A stretch of 64,000 nucleotides of DNA from Linepithema humile (GCF_040581485.1 NC_090133.1:26562139-26626138), one strand, 5' to 3'; positions 25,442 through 37,916 are shown, counted from the first letter of the stretch. A program made the numbers and translations. Notes: generated by a model from the letters alone, not told the origin.

Positions 25442-28363
25442 CGAAAAGATATCCGATCTATCTGTTATATAATATTTTACATAAAACTATCGCGCGTCAC
25501 TATATCAGGCTTCGCTCTTTATCTATAATATATCAAAATGTTGCGTTTATTTTCGGCGAGCGAGCGCGCGCACTTTACGCGAGCACACCTTGTTCCGAGG
25601 CTTAACGCAATATGCTGAAAAAAAAGCCCTCCCTTCGAGCCCACGGCACCCCACTTGTTTTTCAGGCAGGTGGATGAAAATCGATAGTCAAAAAAGCGCA
25701 ACCTGCTGGGGAAAACCACCGGCGACCCTCGCTTCTTTTTTTCCCCGCCCGCCTTCTAACTAACCCCCTAATCATGACACCCCTAAGAGGTTTTTTTCTA
25801 GGATACCCCTTTTTTTCACGATCCACTTTGTCGGGGTCGTCGCGCTGGGGTAACGAGAGAATCATCGAAACGCGAGATAAAAAGTGCTCACCCTCCGCGC
25901 GTTGGGTTGGTGGCGATGACAGGTTCGTGTTTATATTTATATGCCGCGCACGATACCAGACGATGATGATTTATCTACGCGAGTGCACACGCTCTACTGG
26001 GATGTTAGGTAAATATGAGATCTCGCCGTTTGCCTGATGACTGATGATAGTAAAAACTCGCTCGCAGCGCAAATCCCGCTGCATTGTCGCTGCAAAATCC
26101 GAACGTTATATCCCGGCGCAACGACGAGGGTTTCGCGCAGACTTAATACCGCACAAAATTCTGCAATATTAATGGCACTGTCAATTTAGCAGCCGCGTCC
26201 ACATTTTGTAAATCATAAGAATAATGCTTCTATTTGTCGCAATGGAACTACGGTCGCCGCTATAGTAATTAAAAGTAATGCGAGTTTAGTTAATATAGCT
26301 AAATTTCTACGATTTCATTAGATACGTGAAACAATTTGAGCAGCTGTACGCTTGTTTAGCATATTCTTTGTCCAAATAGTGCCGCCAAAGGTGGATTCAA
26401 TGCAGCAACGAGACATGAATGCCATCACTAATCCGACACACAGTGTTTAGTCCTAGCTTGAATATTATCACGGCGCGAAACGGTAGTCGAGAAGCGAACC
26501 GCTTGGAGCACAGTTAGATTCGACCCGAGTGTGTCAGCTGTTGGTAGCGCGAAAGCGCTATCGGTTACTTCGAAGCCTGCAAACCTACGTCGATAACGCG
26601 AACTTCCATCGCGGTTCGCATCTGGACTGAAATTGTTCGATCCTGCTCCCAACCCACCCACGTTCACCTCCTCTCATGACTTTTCGAGCCTCTCTTGCAC
26701 GCGAAATCCTTTCTACGAGCCCGCCATTCGATATTCTCGCAGCCACGCATTCGGCCGTAAATTCAGTTTCGATTAAAATCGTCTTTTTTTTTTCCCCTCC
26801 CCGATTGAGGTAATGGATCTTCGGCGTTGCGTCGCTATCACAAACGAATCGAAATGCTCCAAATGATTGCGACGTGAACAAGCGCTATCGACAACAAAGG
26901 TCTATGGAACGCAGGGGTCAATTACACGATAATGGTTAAATTATCAGAACGCTCTCATTGTTATGGCGGTGTTAACTCGTTGCGCAGATAGATAGGTTCG
27001 CGAGGGAATCGGTCGGAAATGCCGCGACACGATTACTTTTTTGGAGGGCTTACTCTGCAGCGAGGCTGCACTTTTTAACTTCGCGTGCAAGAGGTATGGT
27101 CAGTTCGACGAGTTATTTTCATCAAGGTCGACGTTTTCTCTCTCTTTCTTTTGCTCTCTCGCTCTTTTTCTCTCCCTTCTCTCCCAACGACTCATATTCT
27201 CTCTTTCTCTGCCTCTGGATGGTGCAACCTTTCATCCCTCTCTCCGCAGCTCTTTTAGATGCAAGGTCCACATGCGAACAAGACTCGGCGGGAAGAGGGA
27301 CTTACTACTTTTCGTTTACCATCATCTCGCCGCTCTGAAAATCTTTGCGTCCGGCTGCGGCTTGCGTCAGAGAGAAATAAAGATATGAATCATTGGTAGA
27401 GGAAAAAAAATTGAATTATATATGAGATACCCATTACATATATATTTTTTAACCGTAAAATTAAATATTTATCATTTTTCCCATTTCGTTCATCATATAT
27501 ATTTCCACTTTAAATATCGCGTTTCTGCCATTGATATAAATGGTGAATTATGCAGGCTGCGTTATAAATTGAAGGTTTTTATGTTTTTTTAACGAAGTCG
27601 GAATGACGCGTCGATCGACTTTTCACCTGATTTCATATACCGATCTTACGCGCAATAACAGAAGATAAAGCGTTATTTTACGCCTTCGACTTATCGAAAG
27701 TTACTTTATCGGAAAGCAGATGTGTGCGGTGCGTCTCACTTTCGTTCCGCGAAAGTTGTCAACGCTAAACATCAAGTCCGCCGTTAAGATAAGTGTCTCT
27801 CTCCACGTGGACGTACCAACACCTCAATATTTGGTATTCAAGTCGCTTTTCGTTTTTTATTATTATTGCGTAAAGGTGTTTCGTTGCCGCCGTTACAGCC
27901 GAGAGTACGTTATCTGCGTAACGCACCTCACGCACCAGATCTTATCTTCGGGCATAATATCGATATCATTACCGTCGTTTCGCCGCATATTTCGCTCGTC
28001 GCGGAAAGATACGCATGCACGATAGACGCGATTGCGATTATCGCGGCATCTTCGAGGCCTCCATCGTCCATTGTAATTCTGTAATAAAGCTATCCCATGC
28101 GCTCTTTATAGCGCCGTTACACGTATCTCCGGTATCGCACGCGTCTACGTTTCTCAGGCCCACGGATTCATCGCGTCCGCCTACCCCACCCTTCTTTCTT
28201 TTCTCTCTTTGTTCCTAGACACATCCTACTCTAGGTCCAAGCCTCCTCCAACCGGTACCGGTCGTACGAGACCGCCGTCGCGTATTGGTAAAGTCGGTCC
28301 CGCCAATTTTAGACGCTTTGCCACCTTTTTTTCCCTATTGCCTCTCTTCAGCCGCGCCCGCCT

Positions 28364-28412
28364 CCTTCTTCTTCTTCTTCTTCTTCTTCTTCTTCTTCTT
28401 CTTCTTCTTCTT
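28364..28412. repeat. (CTT)n trinucleotide repeat
   Basis: About 16 near-perfect CTT units. It reads poly-Leu or poly-Phe on one strand and poly-Arg on the other. Confidence 0.96.
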
Positions 28413-29201
28413 TTTCCCTCGCTCCCGTTCACGCGCCTTCCTTCCTTCTCATCGGCCACCGTCCGCTAGTAGAGCTGCCATTTTATTTTCGCGAGAGTGC
28501 GCGCGCTATTTTTAGTCGTTCTAGAAAACCCGCCTCTCCTTTTTCCGGGTCTTGGCAGCGACCGGCCGAGAGTCGATCGCAATGCGAACGCAAATGCAAT
28601 TTATTCTTATGCGCTTATGCGGACGCGAAAAATATCGGGGCAAGTACTCGTCACGGATACACTGCCAAGATGGCAATCAGGCGCCGTTGGCCGCTCGATG
28701 ACTTTTGGCGGTCACGATATTCACGCGCGACGCCGCGCGTCATGACGCCACGAGCGAGGGCAGGGAAAAACGTCGATCTGTTGCCAAACGATTGTTCCTC
28801 GTAATTCTACGAAAATAATTCTCGACTTATTCCAGCGCGTAGTGTTTCTTTTTCATTTCCGACGCGTCTATTTGTACCAGACGCATCGCGCCGTGTACGC
28901 ATCATCTTGAACCAATTTCTCGCGTTACCGCATTCGCTATCAATCGGCGACTTTATTGCCGACGAGCTAGCCGGGAAGGATTTTAACTTCTTCCAGATCG
29001 GATTACTTGTGTCTCTCGAGGAAATTGGCCTTTTCAAGTTTTAACCCATATTCGGAGCGGACAACAGTATACGCTATTCATCGCACGGTAAATAGCGATG
29101 ATCTCAACTAATAAACTTTGCTAAAATTATTATATCCGGATGAGAGATATAAAACTTGTCTTGCACAGTAAGTTGGAAATAGTCCCCGGTCACCGCTTGA
29201 A

Positions 29202-29233
29202 ATACGATTTAATCGCATATACGATTTAATCGC
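29202..29233. repeat. 17-bp tandem repeat with embedded palindrome
   Basis: ATACGATTTAATCGC occurs twice with a 17-bp period (29202-29216 and 29219-29233). Each copy contains the 11-bp palindrome CGATTTAATCG. It may be a duplicated binding site for a dimeric factor. Confidence 0.7.
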
Positions 29234-31019
29234 GAGCGAGCGCAAGCGGTTAGATAAAAATCGCGCATTAGGTTCGTACGCGATTCTGCAACAATGTATT
29301 TCGTCTGGTGCAGAGCGAAATATTTTCATTGCCGACTAATTTGGTTGCAGCGCGCTGGTTCTGCGTCGCGTGTAAACTCGATTATTTACGCTTCGCCGAC
29401 GTACAATTTTAAGTTCATGCAACAATAAACACGTAAGGGAACGTGGAATATTTTTATCCATTAAATCTGCGTTAGATTGGCGATACCTGTGTCCGAACAT
29501 TCAAGCGAAACAGAAAAACACTGCAATAGCTATTCCGTAATTCGAGGATATCGGTGTAGAATTAGAAGGTTTCTATGCAACAGCCCAACTAAACGCTTTG
29601 TATTAAAATACGCTGTTGATTTAATAGCGCCATGTTTCATTAATATAATATGCCATTTTTGAAAATATACAATCCTTTCAACTGTCAATGTGTAGATACG
29701 AAATGATTCGAAAATTGACGAAAGAAAAAAAAAGAAAAAAAAATCGCGTTTGGCGAGAAGACAATGCTTAATCGGACGTGTGCGATTACGGGCGATTTAA
29801 CGGAACGCGGAAATAGCTGGACAGAGCATGCGAGCGCGGCGCGATAATGTTCAGTCCCATCTGAATTGTGAGTATTGATCGTTTCGTAGTAAATATATAG
29901 TTTCATCTAGCGCGTCCTAGTGCGTTCTAGTTGATAAATATGGCCGTTGTGTGCGACGTGTGCCGCGCTGGTCGCCGAAAGTGTGCCTTTCGTTTCTTCT
30001 TCGCGCAGCGCAAACGAGCAACGAGGGGTTCGAGAGAGCGAGCGCGGTGGTCGTCGACCCCGCGGAAAATCGATCAACTGGAGATCGGAAAGGACGAGGG
30101 CCAGAGCGCGTATAAAGTCCGCCGTTGATGCATGGCGAATGCACCGATGCGATGCGTCGCGCCGCGAACAAAGCATGCGCTGCGTCCGCTGATAAATTCG
30201 ATATTGTTTCTCATAAGAAAAAAAAAAAAAAAAAGAAAGAAAAAGGATTTTTTTTTCAGGAGGAAACCTCGATCTTAAATCCTCTTTAATCCCACTCGAT
30301 CGGCCGTGATTCGAAAACGCTCGACGACGATGACACGCGACTTTGCGTTTCCGCGCGCTTCCAGCGTATTCGTGAAGAATCATGCGATAATTAAACGCGA
30401 GACGTGCGCTCGCGGACTTGCTGCGAGGGGAATATTTAAATAATAAAAAGCGCGTTTAATTGGTCGTAATTCACGCGCAGGAGCCTCGAGCGAGCATTAT
30501 GTCATCCGGAGAGTTCATCCGACGATGATGACGAGATCGAGGTCTGTTGCCATCGCGGGCTGCCTGCGCCGATCGTTTCAACGCCCGACGCTTCTTGGGC
30601 GCGAAATCCCGCCGAGTGCTCTTCAACGAGAACGCGCTGCGAGTACTACGCATTGGCGCCAACACGATCGCCTCCGTGAAAATTGACACGGCGATGAAAC
30701 TGTGAGAGGCCGCAACACGTTGGACGAGAATCTTTTTTCCGCGTGGATTTCCCGTGCTGTCGAGCGCGCATTCGGACGGATCGGCGTGTCTCGCGTTCGC
30801 GTATTTTCGGACGATTTTCCCCTCGATACGAGAGTCGCGCGAGAAAGAGAGAAGCCCCTTCTCATCCACCCCCGTCCTCGCGGCCGCCTACCCCAAACCA
30901 CTCGCGCGTGTTCCCGCGGAACGGCGGAGGGAAACGGACCGGCGTTTAATGTAAATCGCCACGCACGGCTTATACGCGGGCGGAAAGAGCGCGAGAGACC
31001 GAAAGCCGAAGTATAAGCG

Positions 31020-31560
31020 GAGAAAGGAGAGAGAGATCGTGCGAACGTGAGAGGGCGAAGAGAGCGGAGGGTGGCGAGAAGAGAGAGCGATGGAGCCAGC
31101 TTGACGAGGTAAAGAGCGAGGTGGCGATCGGCGAGCGGGGGACGTGGCGGGCGGGGGAAGGTGGAGGAGGCAGAGAACGAGGAGGCAGCGCGGAGGAGGT
31201 GGCGGGTGGAAGCATACATATGTATAGATAAATGTGTACCTACGCCCGCATCTCACTCGCGCGCTCACCCTCTCTCTCGCTCTTCCGACCGGACCTCTTT
31301 CACTCGCCGTGTTCTCTCCCCTCGCGTCCCCTCGCCCGCGCAACCACCTCGTTCCGCACCGGTCCTTCGTTCCTCTCGTTCCCACTCGCAACGCTCTCTC
31401 GCTGCTCTCTCGATCCCCGCGATCTCTGTTCCACCCGCGTCTTCCTTCGTTCGCGCCGTCCCGCTTACTCCCTCGACGTGCCTGCGCTCGTCGCGCGCGT
31501 TTTTTGTTTTTTTCGCTTTTTATATCCCTCCCATTCCTCTTTTTTTTTCCCTCAGCACGC
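31020..31560. promoter_or_regulatory. Purine/pyrimidine skew switch around a 12-bp palindrome
   Basis: From about 31020 to 31205 the plus strand is GA-rich, and from about 31250 to 31560 it is CT-rich. The switch falls at a perfect palindrome, ATACATATGTAT (31214-31225). In insects GA-rich DNA can bind GAGA-type factors at promoters, and a mirrored arrangement suits a divergent promoter. No gene start can be identified on either side, so the regulatory role is inferred. Confidence 0.25.
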
Positions 31561-33493
31561 CCCGGGCCGTCGAGTGATTTTTATAATCTGCTACTTGTTG
31601 CGCCACACACCACCAGCCGCCGTCGTGTGTCCGGCGCGGCCCACCCGGAAAAACCGGAAAATAGAGGAAAACAAAAGCGGCCGGCGTGGCGCGCCGCGCA
31701 TCCCGCGGGGTGGTACGCTCGGACGACGGGTGGCGGTAAGCGGCGTTGGAAGGAGGGGGGGAGGGTCGGATCGGGTGAGAGGGCGACCAGGAGGGATGAC
31801 GGAAGTCGCGGAGGGGGCAGAAAAAAAAGAAAAAGGCACCACGGGACGCAGCAGCCGACGCGGCGGATCATCCGCGCGAGCGCGTGTGCGCGCCTATCCC
31901 GCGCGCGCGGTAGCTGAAAATTATTTTTCGGCAGCCTCCGCCGGTGCGCCCGCCGGGAATTCGCATCGGATATGCGAATATCGAATGCACGTTCCTTTCG
32001 CCGACGGACGATATCGATTGATATTTTTGCCGATGTCGCGGCGGAGCGCGTACGGCGAGTATGGAATTCGCGCTGCGTTTCTCTTTAATTAATTTATCGC
32101 CGTAATTATTTTCTGCGCTACAATCGGCGCATACCAATGAAATAGAATTAAAAACGATACTGTGTTTTATAAGAAGATTCAATTATACTCGATGCACTAA
32201 CAAACGCATAACAATGTTGCCTATTTACTTCCACTTCACATCTTCCCCATTTTTGTCTCATTTCTTTATTGCTACGCGCAATAACGACATATTAGAAAAT
32301 CTATTCTTTTTTCTGCTATATCCAAGTTTAATTTTTGAAAAACTGAACATCGTGATTTAAAGAAAATCAGAACCAAGTCGCTTATGTTGCAGCGAATAAG
32401 TTTATTCTCCTTATAGACCTTATTGTCAGATTTACGTTTCAACTCTGATTTTAAATCGAATAAACTGTGTTGTACAATGTAAAAACAAAATAAAACAATA
32501 GATTAATTAAATTAAACGCTTTGTTAATAATTGAAATAAATTTGATACACCACACAAATGAAAAAAAAACATTTGTCTTACATAATAAAACGTGAATTAC
32601 ATTCATTGCACCGCTTTTTAAATATTAATGTAACAACTCAATGGATTGACATGAGTAATCGAGGAACATTTGATATCGCTTTTTTTTTAAATTCTAACTC
32701 TTGAATATGATTCTCATTTTATTACGCGTCCTTTTTGTATAAAAACTTTTTATGTTTTGTAATAAAAGAATAACGAGTTGGCTTTTTGTTGATTTGTCTT
32801 AAACTTGGATGTTTTGTTCAACACAAGCCGTTTAGATATGTTTGAGCCTTGTTTCATAAATAGAAAAAGAACGAAACACTCTGCAAAACCGGTTTTAATT
32901 CAAAGTGTCGAACGGATTAACAGCGCGAATTTCGCACAATGCAGTGAGACAGTTTCGTTTCCCCTGCACTCTCGAGATCGCCAACACGAGTGCAACGCGC
33001 GCGATCGATCGCGGAGGTGGAGAAAGAGGAGGGAGTATAGCACCTCGCGCTACGTAACCAAGTTGCACTGGTCATTCTCCAAAATATGCGTGTAAACGCT
33101 TTCGCGCGCTGCTTTTTCTGTTGATTAACATAGGGCAATGTTGCGAGCGGAACAATACCGGCGTCAAACAACAAAGCGCAATTAAAAGCGGTTATCGAAA
33201 ATGTTATCGGACCTCGCGGATTGTATTTTGCGGCGAACAAAAGTATTGGATTTTTTATAACGCGATCAAACGTTCGCAAACGATCACAATATGATGGGAT
33301 GGCAGGGAGGGGGAGGGAGTTAATAATGTAGCCCGACGTTTTGTCGGTTTGCAAACGCGCCGCGCGGTTTTGGCCTCCGACCCGAATCGATCCCGATCTG
33401 ATAAATCATTCAACCGAACGGAAAAAACAACGGGTTCGAGCCACCACTACCGTTCCCGAAGCCGCTTTCCTTCGACAATGATGAAAAGTCTCG

Positions 33494-33498
<5 letters not shown>

Positions 33499-33549
<51 letters not shown>
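33499..33549. repeat. (TC)n microsatellite
   Basis: About 25 TC units between CTTTC and TTCTTCG. Confidence 0.96.
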
Positions 33550-33552
<3 letters not shown>

Positions 33553-34507
33553 TCGTCGACACAACGAGAATCAAAGCCGCTGCTCCATTCCGCGCAAAAT
33601 GGCTTCCTCCTTTTCAGGAATTATCGCGATGTAGGAAGTCTCTCGCGCGACAGAAGGACGAGAGGAGGATCGAGAGGAAGAGAAAGAGAGAGAGGAAGAA
33701 GCAGAAGAGGGAAAAGAGAAAGAGGGACAAGCCGGGTGCGGAGGCGCGCAACGGCAACGGCGGCGGTGGCGGTGGCGGCGGCGGCTGTCGACCGAAAGTT
33801 TAAAATAGAATATCTCGCGAGTAACTTTCATCGGTCGTCAAAAAATCGCGCAGTGTCGTACGTAGCGGGGGGCCTTACACTCGCCTGCGTTTGCCCTCCA
33901 CGTCCTCCTTCATCCTTCGCATCCGCTTCTTCCTCCTCCACCCACCGCGACCGAGGAAAGAGAAACGCGGAGAGCACAGCCCTCTCCATACCGTCGCTAT
34001 AGTGCTACGGGATAGGCTATGCTCCGACATGGAAACACAGCGGGTGCACGCACACATATGCATGCAACGTATACGAATGCCCGTGTAGCACGTACGTGGA
34101 GAGGCGCGCATCGGTGGTGAGCGCGCGAACGCGCGTATGAAGAGCGCGTCGAGCGAGAGAATTCAACGGCCGTAACTCTCTTTCTCTCTTTCCCTCTTGC
34201 GAGTGCATCGAGATATTTTAGCGCTTTTCCAGATCGCGAACGGTTTGCGCTAGCAGATCGCTCGGAATTACTGACGTGGGTGGGCCGCGAGCGGTCCGCG
34301 GGGAATTTTCACGTATTCCGGCTGCACGCTAATCGCGCCGAAATTGCGTCCTCGTGGCGGGGAATCTTCCTGTTTATATGTTGAATCCGCTAACACATTT
34401 CATAATTTTTATACGCCATCAATTTTCCCAAAACAATATTTTGGCAAGCAGCAATAATTTTAGAATCCAGAGGATGAAAGATTGAAAAAATATATGCAGA
34501 AAGAATC

Positions 34508-34539
34508 TTACATGTATATGTATATATATATATGTATAC
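34508..34539. repeat. (AT)n-type microsatellite
   Basis: Alternating TGTATA/TATATA sequence of about 30 bases. Confidence 0.85.
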
Positions 34540-34859
34540 ATTCGCCGGCCAAAGATTCATTTCATTCATGCTTTTGTCATCGATATCGGTGTGACGACAG
34601 ATGCGACAGCGCTACACGAGTCTAACAGGGATACACAACTCCTATTGTCGTGTCTTGTGTACAGAGCTTTGCAGAAATGTTTCGCCAATTCCGCGTGTAT
34701 TCCTCCATCTCCGGCATCTCTAAATTCAAATTCGATTTGAATCTGCCGCCACATAAATGCCCAAATCGTATGAAAAATCTGAAACTTTCGTCATTTTGCT
34801 ATCGCTCCGAGTGCATAATTCGGAGGCAGGAGTGGGTGCCCTGGTCTCCACGCCAGTGA

Positions 34860-35618
34860 ATGACGTAGCGTAGGTACTCCTGGCCGCCGATCTGCTTCTC
34901 GCTAGCTCGTGTTAGCTTGGCTAGAGATCGCGCGAGTAGAATACACACGCTCTCGTCTGTTGAAAAGCGCATGCGCTCGTGCGACCGCGCTTCGCGACTC
35001 GACTCGACTCGACTCGGCTCGCCGACTCCGGCTCCGGCTGCTTCTCAGCTCTCCGCGGCTCTCAGCCCTCCCCGCCAAAGGTGCATGTATGCATTCTATG
35101 CGGCGTGCACCGCATTAGATGCATTTCTAAGTCGCGCCGCAATAAATCGCAGAAATATCGAAGTCGAGGCACCGCGAGTACGGTCCGCGCGCGTCCCCGA
35201 GAGAGCTCGCGAGCTGTGCGTCAAACAAGACTGTTCGCGCGCGCGATACCGATCGCCGAAAGGGAGAGACAGGCCCGGAGAGGGAGCTCAGAGAGATAAC
35301 AAGAGAGAAAGACAAGAGAAGAAAAAAAGGGAGCGAAAAAGAGAGCTAGAGAGGGTGGAGGAGGTGGAGAGCAGGAGGAGAGATCGCGCGGTGATAAAGA
35401 TCGCGAGATATAGACGATTTCAGTGACGCGCTCCCGCGCGCTAGAAGGAGCCTTCTCTCTCTCCACAGACGGTGTGAGCGGAAAGTCCGCAATTCGGAAA
35501 AGCGCTCGGCCGAGGATCGCAAGCGAAAGCTCGCCGAATCGGTTGCCGAAAGAAGGGACCACCGACCAGTCAGCCCGCTCGGATACTTTTCTTCGGGAGT
35601 CCGTCTCTTAGTGGCAGT
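34860..35618 (+). promoter_or_regulatory. Candidate promoter / 5' leader ending at a consensus donor
   Basis: A GC-rich stretch carries a (GACTC)4 run at 34998-35017 and many GAGAG motifs at 35270-35400. It ends at a plus-strand donor, CAGTGT|GTGAGTACG, with the intron starting at 35619. The sequence resembles long insect 5' leaders: GA-rich, short uORFs, no long frame. No TATA box is evident. The sense of transcription rests only on this donor. Confidence 0.18.
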
Positions 35619-36761
35619 GTGTGAGTACGTCTACGCGAATTATCATACCGGTCGTCGCGTGTTCACTCTCGTATACGCACGTGCGAATCACCGGACTCGC
35701 TCGGGACACTCTCGGTAAATCCCTCCTTTCCTCGCGAACTGGTGGGGATGCGATTCGCAGATAGTGAGAAAATCGGTTTTTCCAAAAGTTTTCGGTGTGC
35801 AAAGTTGTTGAAAAAGTCCATTTTTCGCAGGAAAATCAGTGATTTTTGTCAGAGCTAGACTGAAAAAATTGTCAATCGTCGAAGCTCCGTCGATCATCGA
35901 ATCATCGGAGCGTAGGAATATTTGGAGGAATATTCGGACGCAACGTATCTAACGGGTGTGCAACGTGAACAAGAGCAGGACCGCCACGGGACGACTCGCA
36001 TGAATCGAGTCTCCGATAATCCGTATCCGGCTGGCGTTGCAAATCGCCGACACGCCGCAATTGCGTCGTCGCGCTTATCCAATTCTCCCAAGACGAGAGC
36101 GACGCGCGAATAAAGAATCGTCGGTCTCGCCGCATCCGAAGCGAACTCGGTTAGTCGAATGATCTAACTAGATTCCGTGCACGAAAGACCGATAGAAAAA
36201 GAAACAGTCCAGCCGTCATGAAAAGATAGATTCATGCAAAAAGTTTAATCGGAAGAATGCGAGCGCGAACGGTACGGAGAGGCGGAAAAGAATCGGTCGA
36301 GAGCCTCGGAAAACTTTGTATTATCGCTTAGCGTCTCGCTCGGAACACCCGGTACACCTTTCCACTCGTCAAAAAACCGACCCGCACTCTATATTCAATC
36401 GGAAAGCACGAAGAGATTTTTCTGCCGCGCGGCAGAACCGAGATTTCGCACACGAACCCGCGATAGTACAGTCTCCGGCGTAGCATCGAGCGCAAACGTG
36501 AAACGCGATCGGCAATCTCGCGGAAGAACGAGGTAAAAGGGAATACGCGAAGTCAGACGAGAAAATTGATCCGCGATCCACGCGCGAGTTCGCCAAAAAG
36601 GCATCGAGAACGTGCGTGTCTGCGCGAAACGGGACTCGATCGATCGAGAGAGTGATCGCGATGTGCGGGATCGGTGCACGGTGAGACGGAAGTCGCAGTT
36701 GAGAGGAAAAGTGGGTGACGCGCGAAGAGAGGAGGCGCGGCGGCTCGGAAAACTACGTCGG

Positions 36762-37067
36762 ATGAACTGGAAGAACAGGCTGCGCCGAGTGGAAGAGGAT
36801 GCCGATAACGACGACGAGGACGACGACGAGGACGACGACGAGGATGACGATTACGGTGATTACGAGGGAATCTTGAACGGTAGACTTGCGGAACTTGGAA
36901 CTGCTGTTTCTACAAAGGTAGAAAAAACCATAAGCTTAAATCGAATAACTCGGCTATTTGATGCTCTTAATATCTGCTATCGCTATGTCGAAGGAGACGC
37001 TTGCGAGAATGAAAAGAAACGAAACATCTTTGTACGACATTTTCAACTTGGACGATCTAGATATTAA
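36762..37067 (+). CDS. ORF of 101 codons with Asp/Glu tract (unverified)
   Basis: An ATG (context TCGGATGA) opens a frame starting MNWKNRLRRVEEDADNDDED. It continues through a roughly 20-residue acidic run encoded by degenerate GACGAC/GAGGAC units, then a mixed segment with DYGDYEGILNGRLAELG and ISLNRITRLFDALNICYRY. The part after the acidic run is not repetitive and looks protein-like. An AAG|GTAGAA donor-like site near 36917 could end the coding part earlier. The frame is also open upstream to 36612 without an ATG. Trinucleotide expansion alone could explain the acidic run, and no family is recognised. Confidence 0.22.
   Translation: MNWKNRLRRVEEDADNDDEDDDEDDDEDDDYGDYEGILNGRLAELGTAVSTKVEKTISLNRITRLFDALNICYRYVEGDACENEKKRNIFVRHFQLGRSRY
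36799..36853. repeat. Degenerate (GAC/GAG)n tract
   Basis: About 18 triplets of GAC, GAG and GAT. It encodes Asp/Glu in the plus-strand frame above. Confidence 0.85.
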
Positions 37068-37618
37068 CACTTTCGCGGCCGCTCACGTATTTTTATGTTT
37101 ATATTTTGGCATAAGTCAGGAGAGCCGGTCGCGTAATTTTACGTTCACTGTTTTTTGCATCATTGTATTAAATGGCGTGATATGAAATGTCGGATTTTAC
37201 ATCAGTTCGAGATAACAGAGCGGCTCTCCAAGTGTTGAGCAGAGCCGAATATGTAACGGTCGCGAAAGTGTTAAGATAGAGAAAAGAACAAAACAACAGT
37301 TAACAAAAGCTCAATCCAAATTGAATTGAAATAAATAAATTTGATTAATAAGAATTGAGCGATTCACAGTTATCAATAATCAGTATTTGAAATAATTATT
37401 ACAATTAATTGTAATTACAATAGTTATTTAATTTTACATGATATGTGTTAGATTAATTTGAAGCGACAGAGAACAGGACACCCTATATATGTTTCACGCT
37501 CGAATAATATTCCGGTCAATATGCACGATCCGAACTATCGTTCTACGGCAGATCGAATCTACGATTCGCAAAAAGTGACTTTGAATCGCCGGCGTCTCGC
37601 TTCGATGGACTCTCTCTC

Positions 37619-37912
37619 ATGCTCGACCTTAACAAACATTTAATATTCCTTGCTTGCAGAAACTCTGCCGGGTACGCTTTAGACGCAAAACTACTAACAA
37701 AACCGAAAGACGATAGCGGATGGAGAAACGAGGATAATTTCGTCCGGCGAAAATCTCCGCCGTCTCCGAATCATTCGTTTTTCGCATCTCACTCGAAAAT
37801 TCGCTTTAATACCCCGCTGCTGTGTCGCTATTATTGCTGTTGCTGCCGCCACTACTACTGCTGTTCTGCCGCCCCAGCTTCCTCGACGAACATGCCGAGA
37901 GTGTCGACGTAG
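37619..37912 (+). CDS. ORF of 97 codons, Cys-rich C-terminus (unverified)
   Basis: The frame starts at an ATG (37619) and also contains a good internal acceptor (CCTTGCTTGCAG, ending at 37659), so it could be a single ORF or a terminal exon. Residues 20-60 are mixed (AKLLTKPKDDSGWRNEDNF). The C-terminal third has eight cysteines among Tyr, His and Arg. That run is the plus-strand reading of a TGC/TGT/TAC trinucleotide-like region whose other strand encodes Ser/Gly/Asn, and the minus-strand candidate overlaps it. At most one of the two is likely real. Polyadenylation-like AATAAA hexamers lie at 38.15-38.21 kb. Confidence 0.15.
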   Translation: MLDLNKHLIFLACRNSAGYALDAKLLTKPKDDSGWRNEDNFVRRKSPPSPNHSFFASHSKIRFNTPLLCRYYCCCCRHYYCCSAAPASSTNMPRVST

Positions 37913-37916
37913 CTAC
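37806..37916 (-). CDS. Candidate terminal coding exon, Ser/Gly/Asn-rich C-terminus
   Basis: On the minus strand the first AG after almost 300 AG-free bases (exon start 37916, TTTTCGAG) opens a phase-0 frame of 36 codons plus TAA. It starts VATSTLSACSSRKLGRQ, then has a Ser/Gly/Asn run with mixed AGC, AGT, AAC and AAT codons, and ends NNSDTAAGY. Mixed synonymous codons in the run argue for selection on protein rather than a fresh repeat. The long AG-exclusion zone is what a distant branch point would leave. GAG is a less favoured acceptor than CAG/TAG. A second AG three nucleotides later (GTAG) is an alternative. Confidence 0.22.
   Translation of the reverse strand, partial: VATSTLSACSSRKLGRQNSSSSGGSNSNNSDTAAGY

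Larger units (their letters stand above)
25442..34859. other. Long spacer with one large GC-rich island at 30.5-31.9 kb
   Basis: No gene is recognised. It contains the 17-bp tandem palindromic repeat at 29202, a (CTT)n tract at 28364, the purine/pyrimidine switch at 31.0-31.6 kb and a (TC)n tract at 33499. At 27720 an ATG opens 101 codons with one hydrophobic stretch and no splice or homology support. Frames of 227-286 codons at 31.2-32.1 kb are low-complexity and overlap each other and antisense frames. The segment 32.1-32.9 kb is AT-rich and empty. Confidence 0.45.

Noticed and set aside
26173..26182. AATGGCACTG, matching the 5' ten bases of miR-263
   Set aside because: The remaining bases do not match and no hairpin is visible.
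31232..32092. Plus-strand frames of 286 and 227 codons
   Set aside because: They overlap each other and antisense frames inside a pyrimidine-rich tract, and the content is Ser/Leu/Arg/Pro-biased.
33430..33442. GGGTTCGAGCC, resembling a tRNA B box
   Set aside because: There is no A box or acceptor stem at the right distance upstream and no cloverleaf can be drawn.
35613..35622. TGGCAGTGTG, matching the start of miR-34
   Set aside because: The match ends after ten bases, and the site reads better as part of a splice donor (GTGAGTACG).
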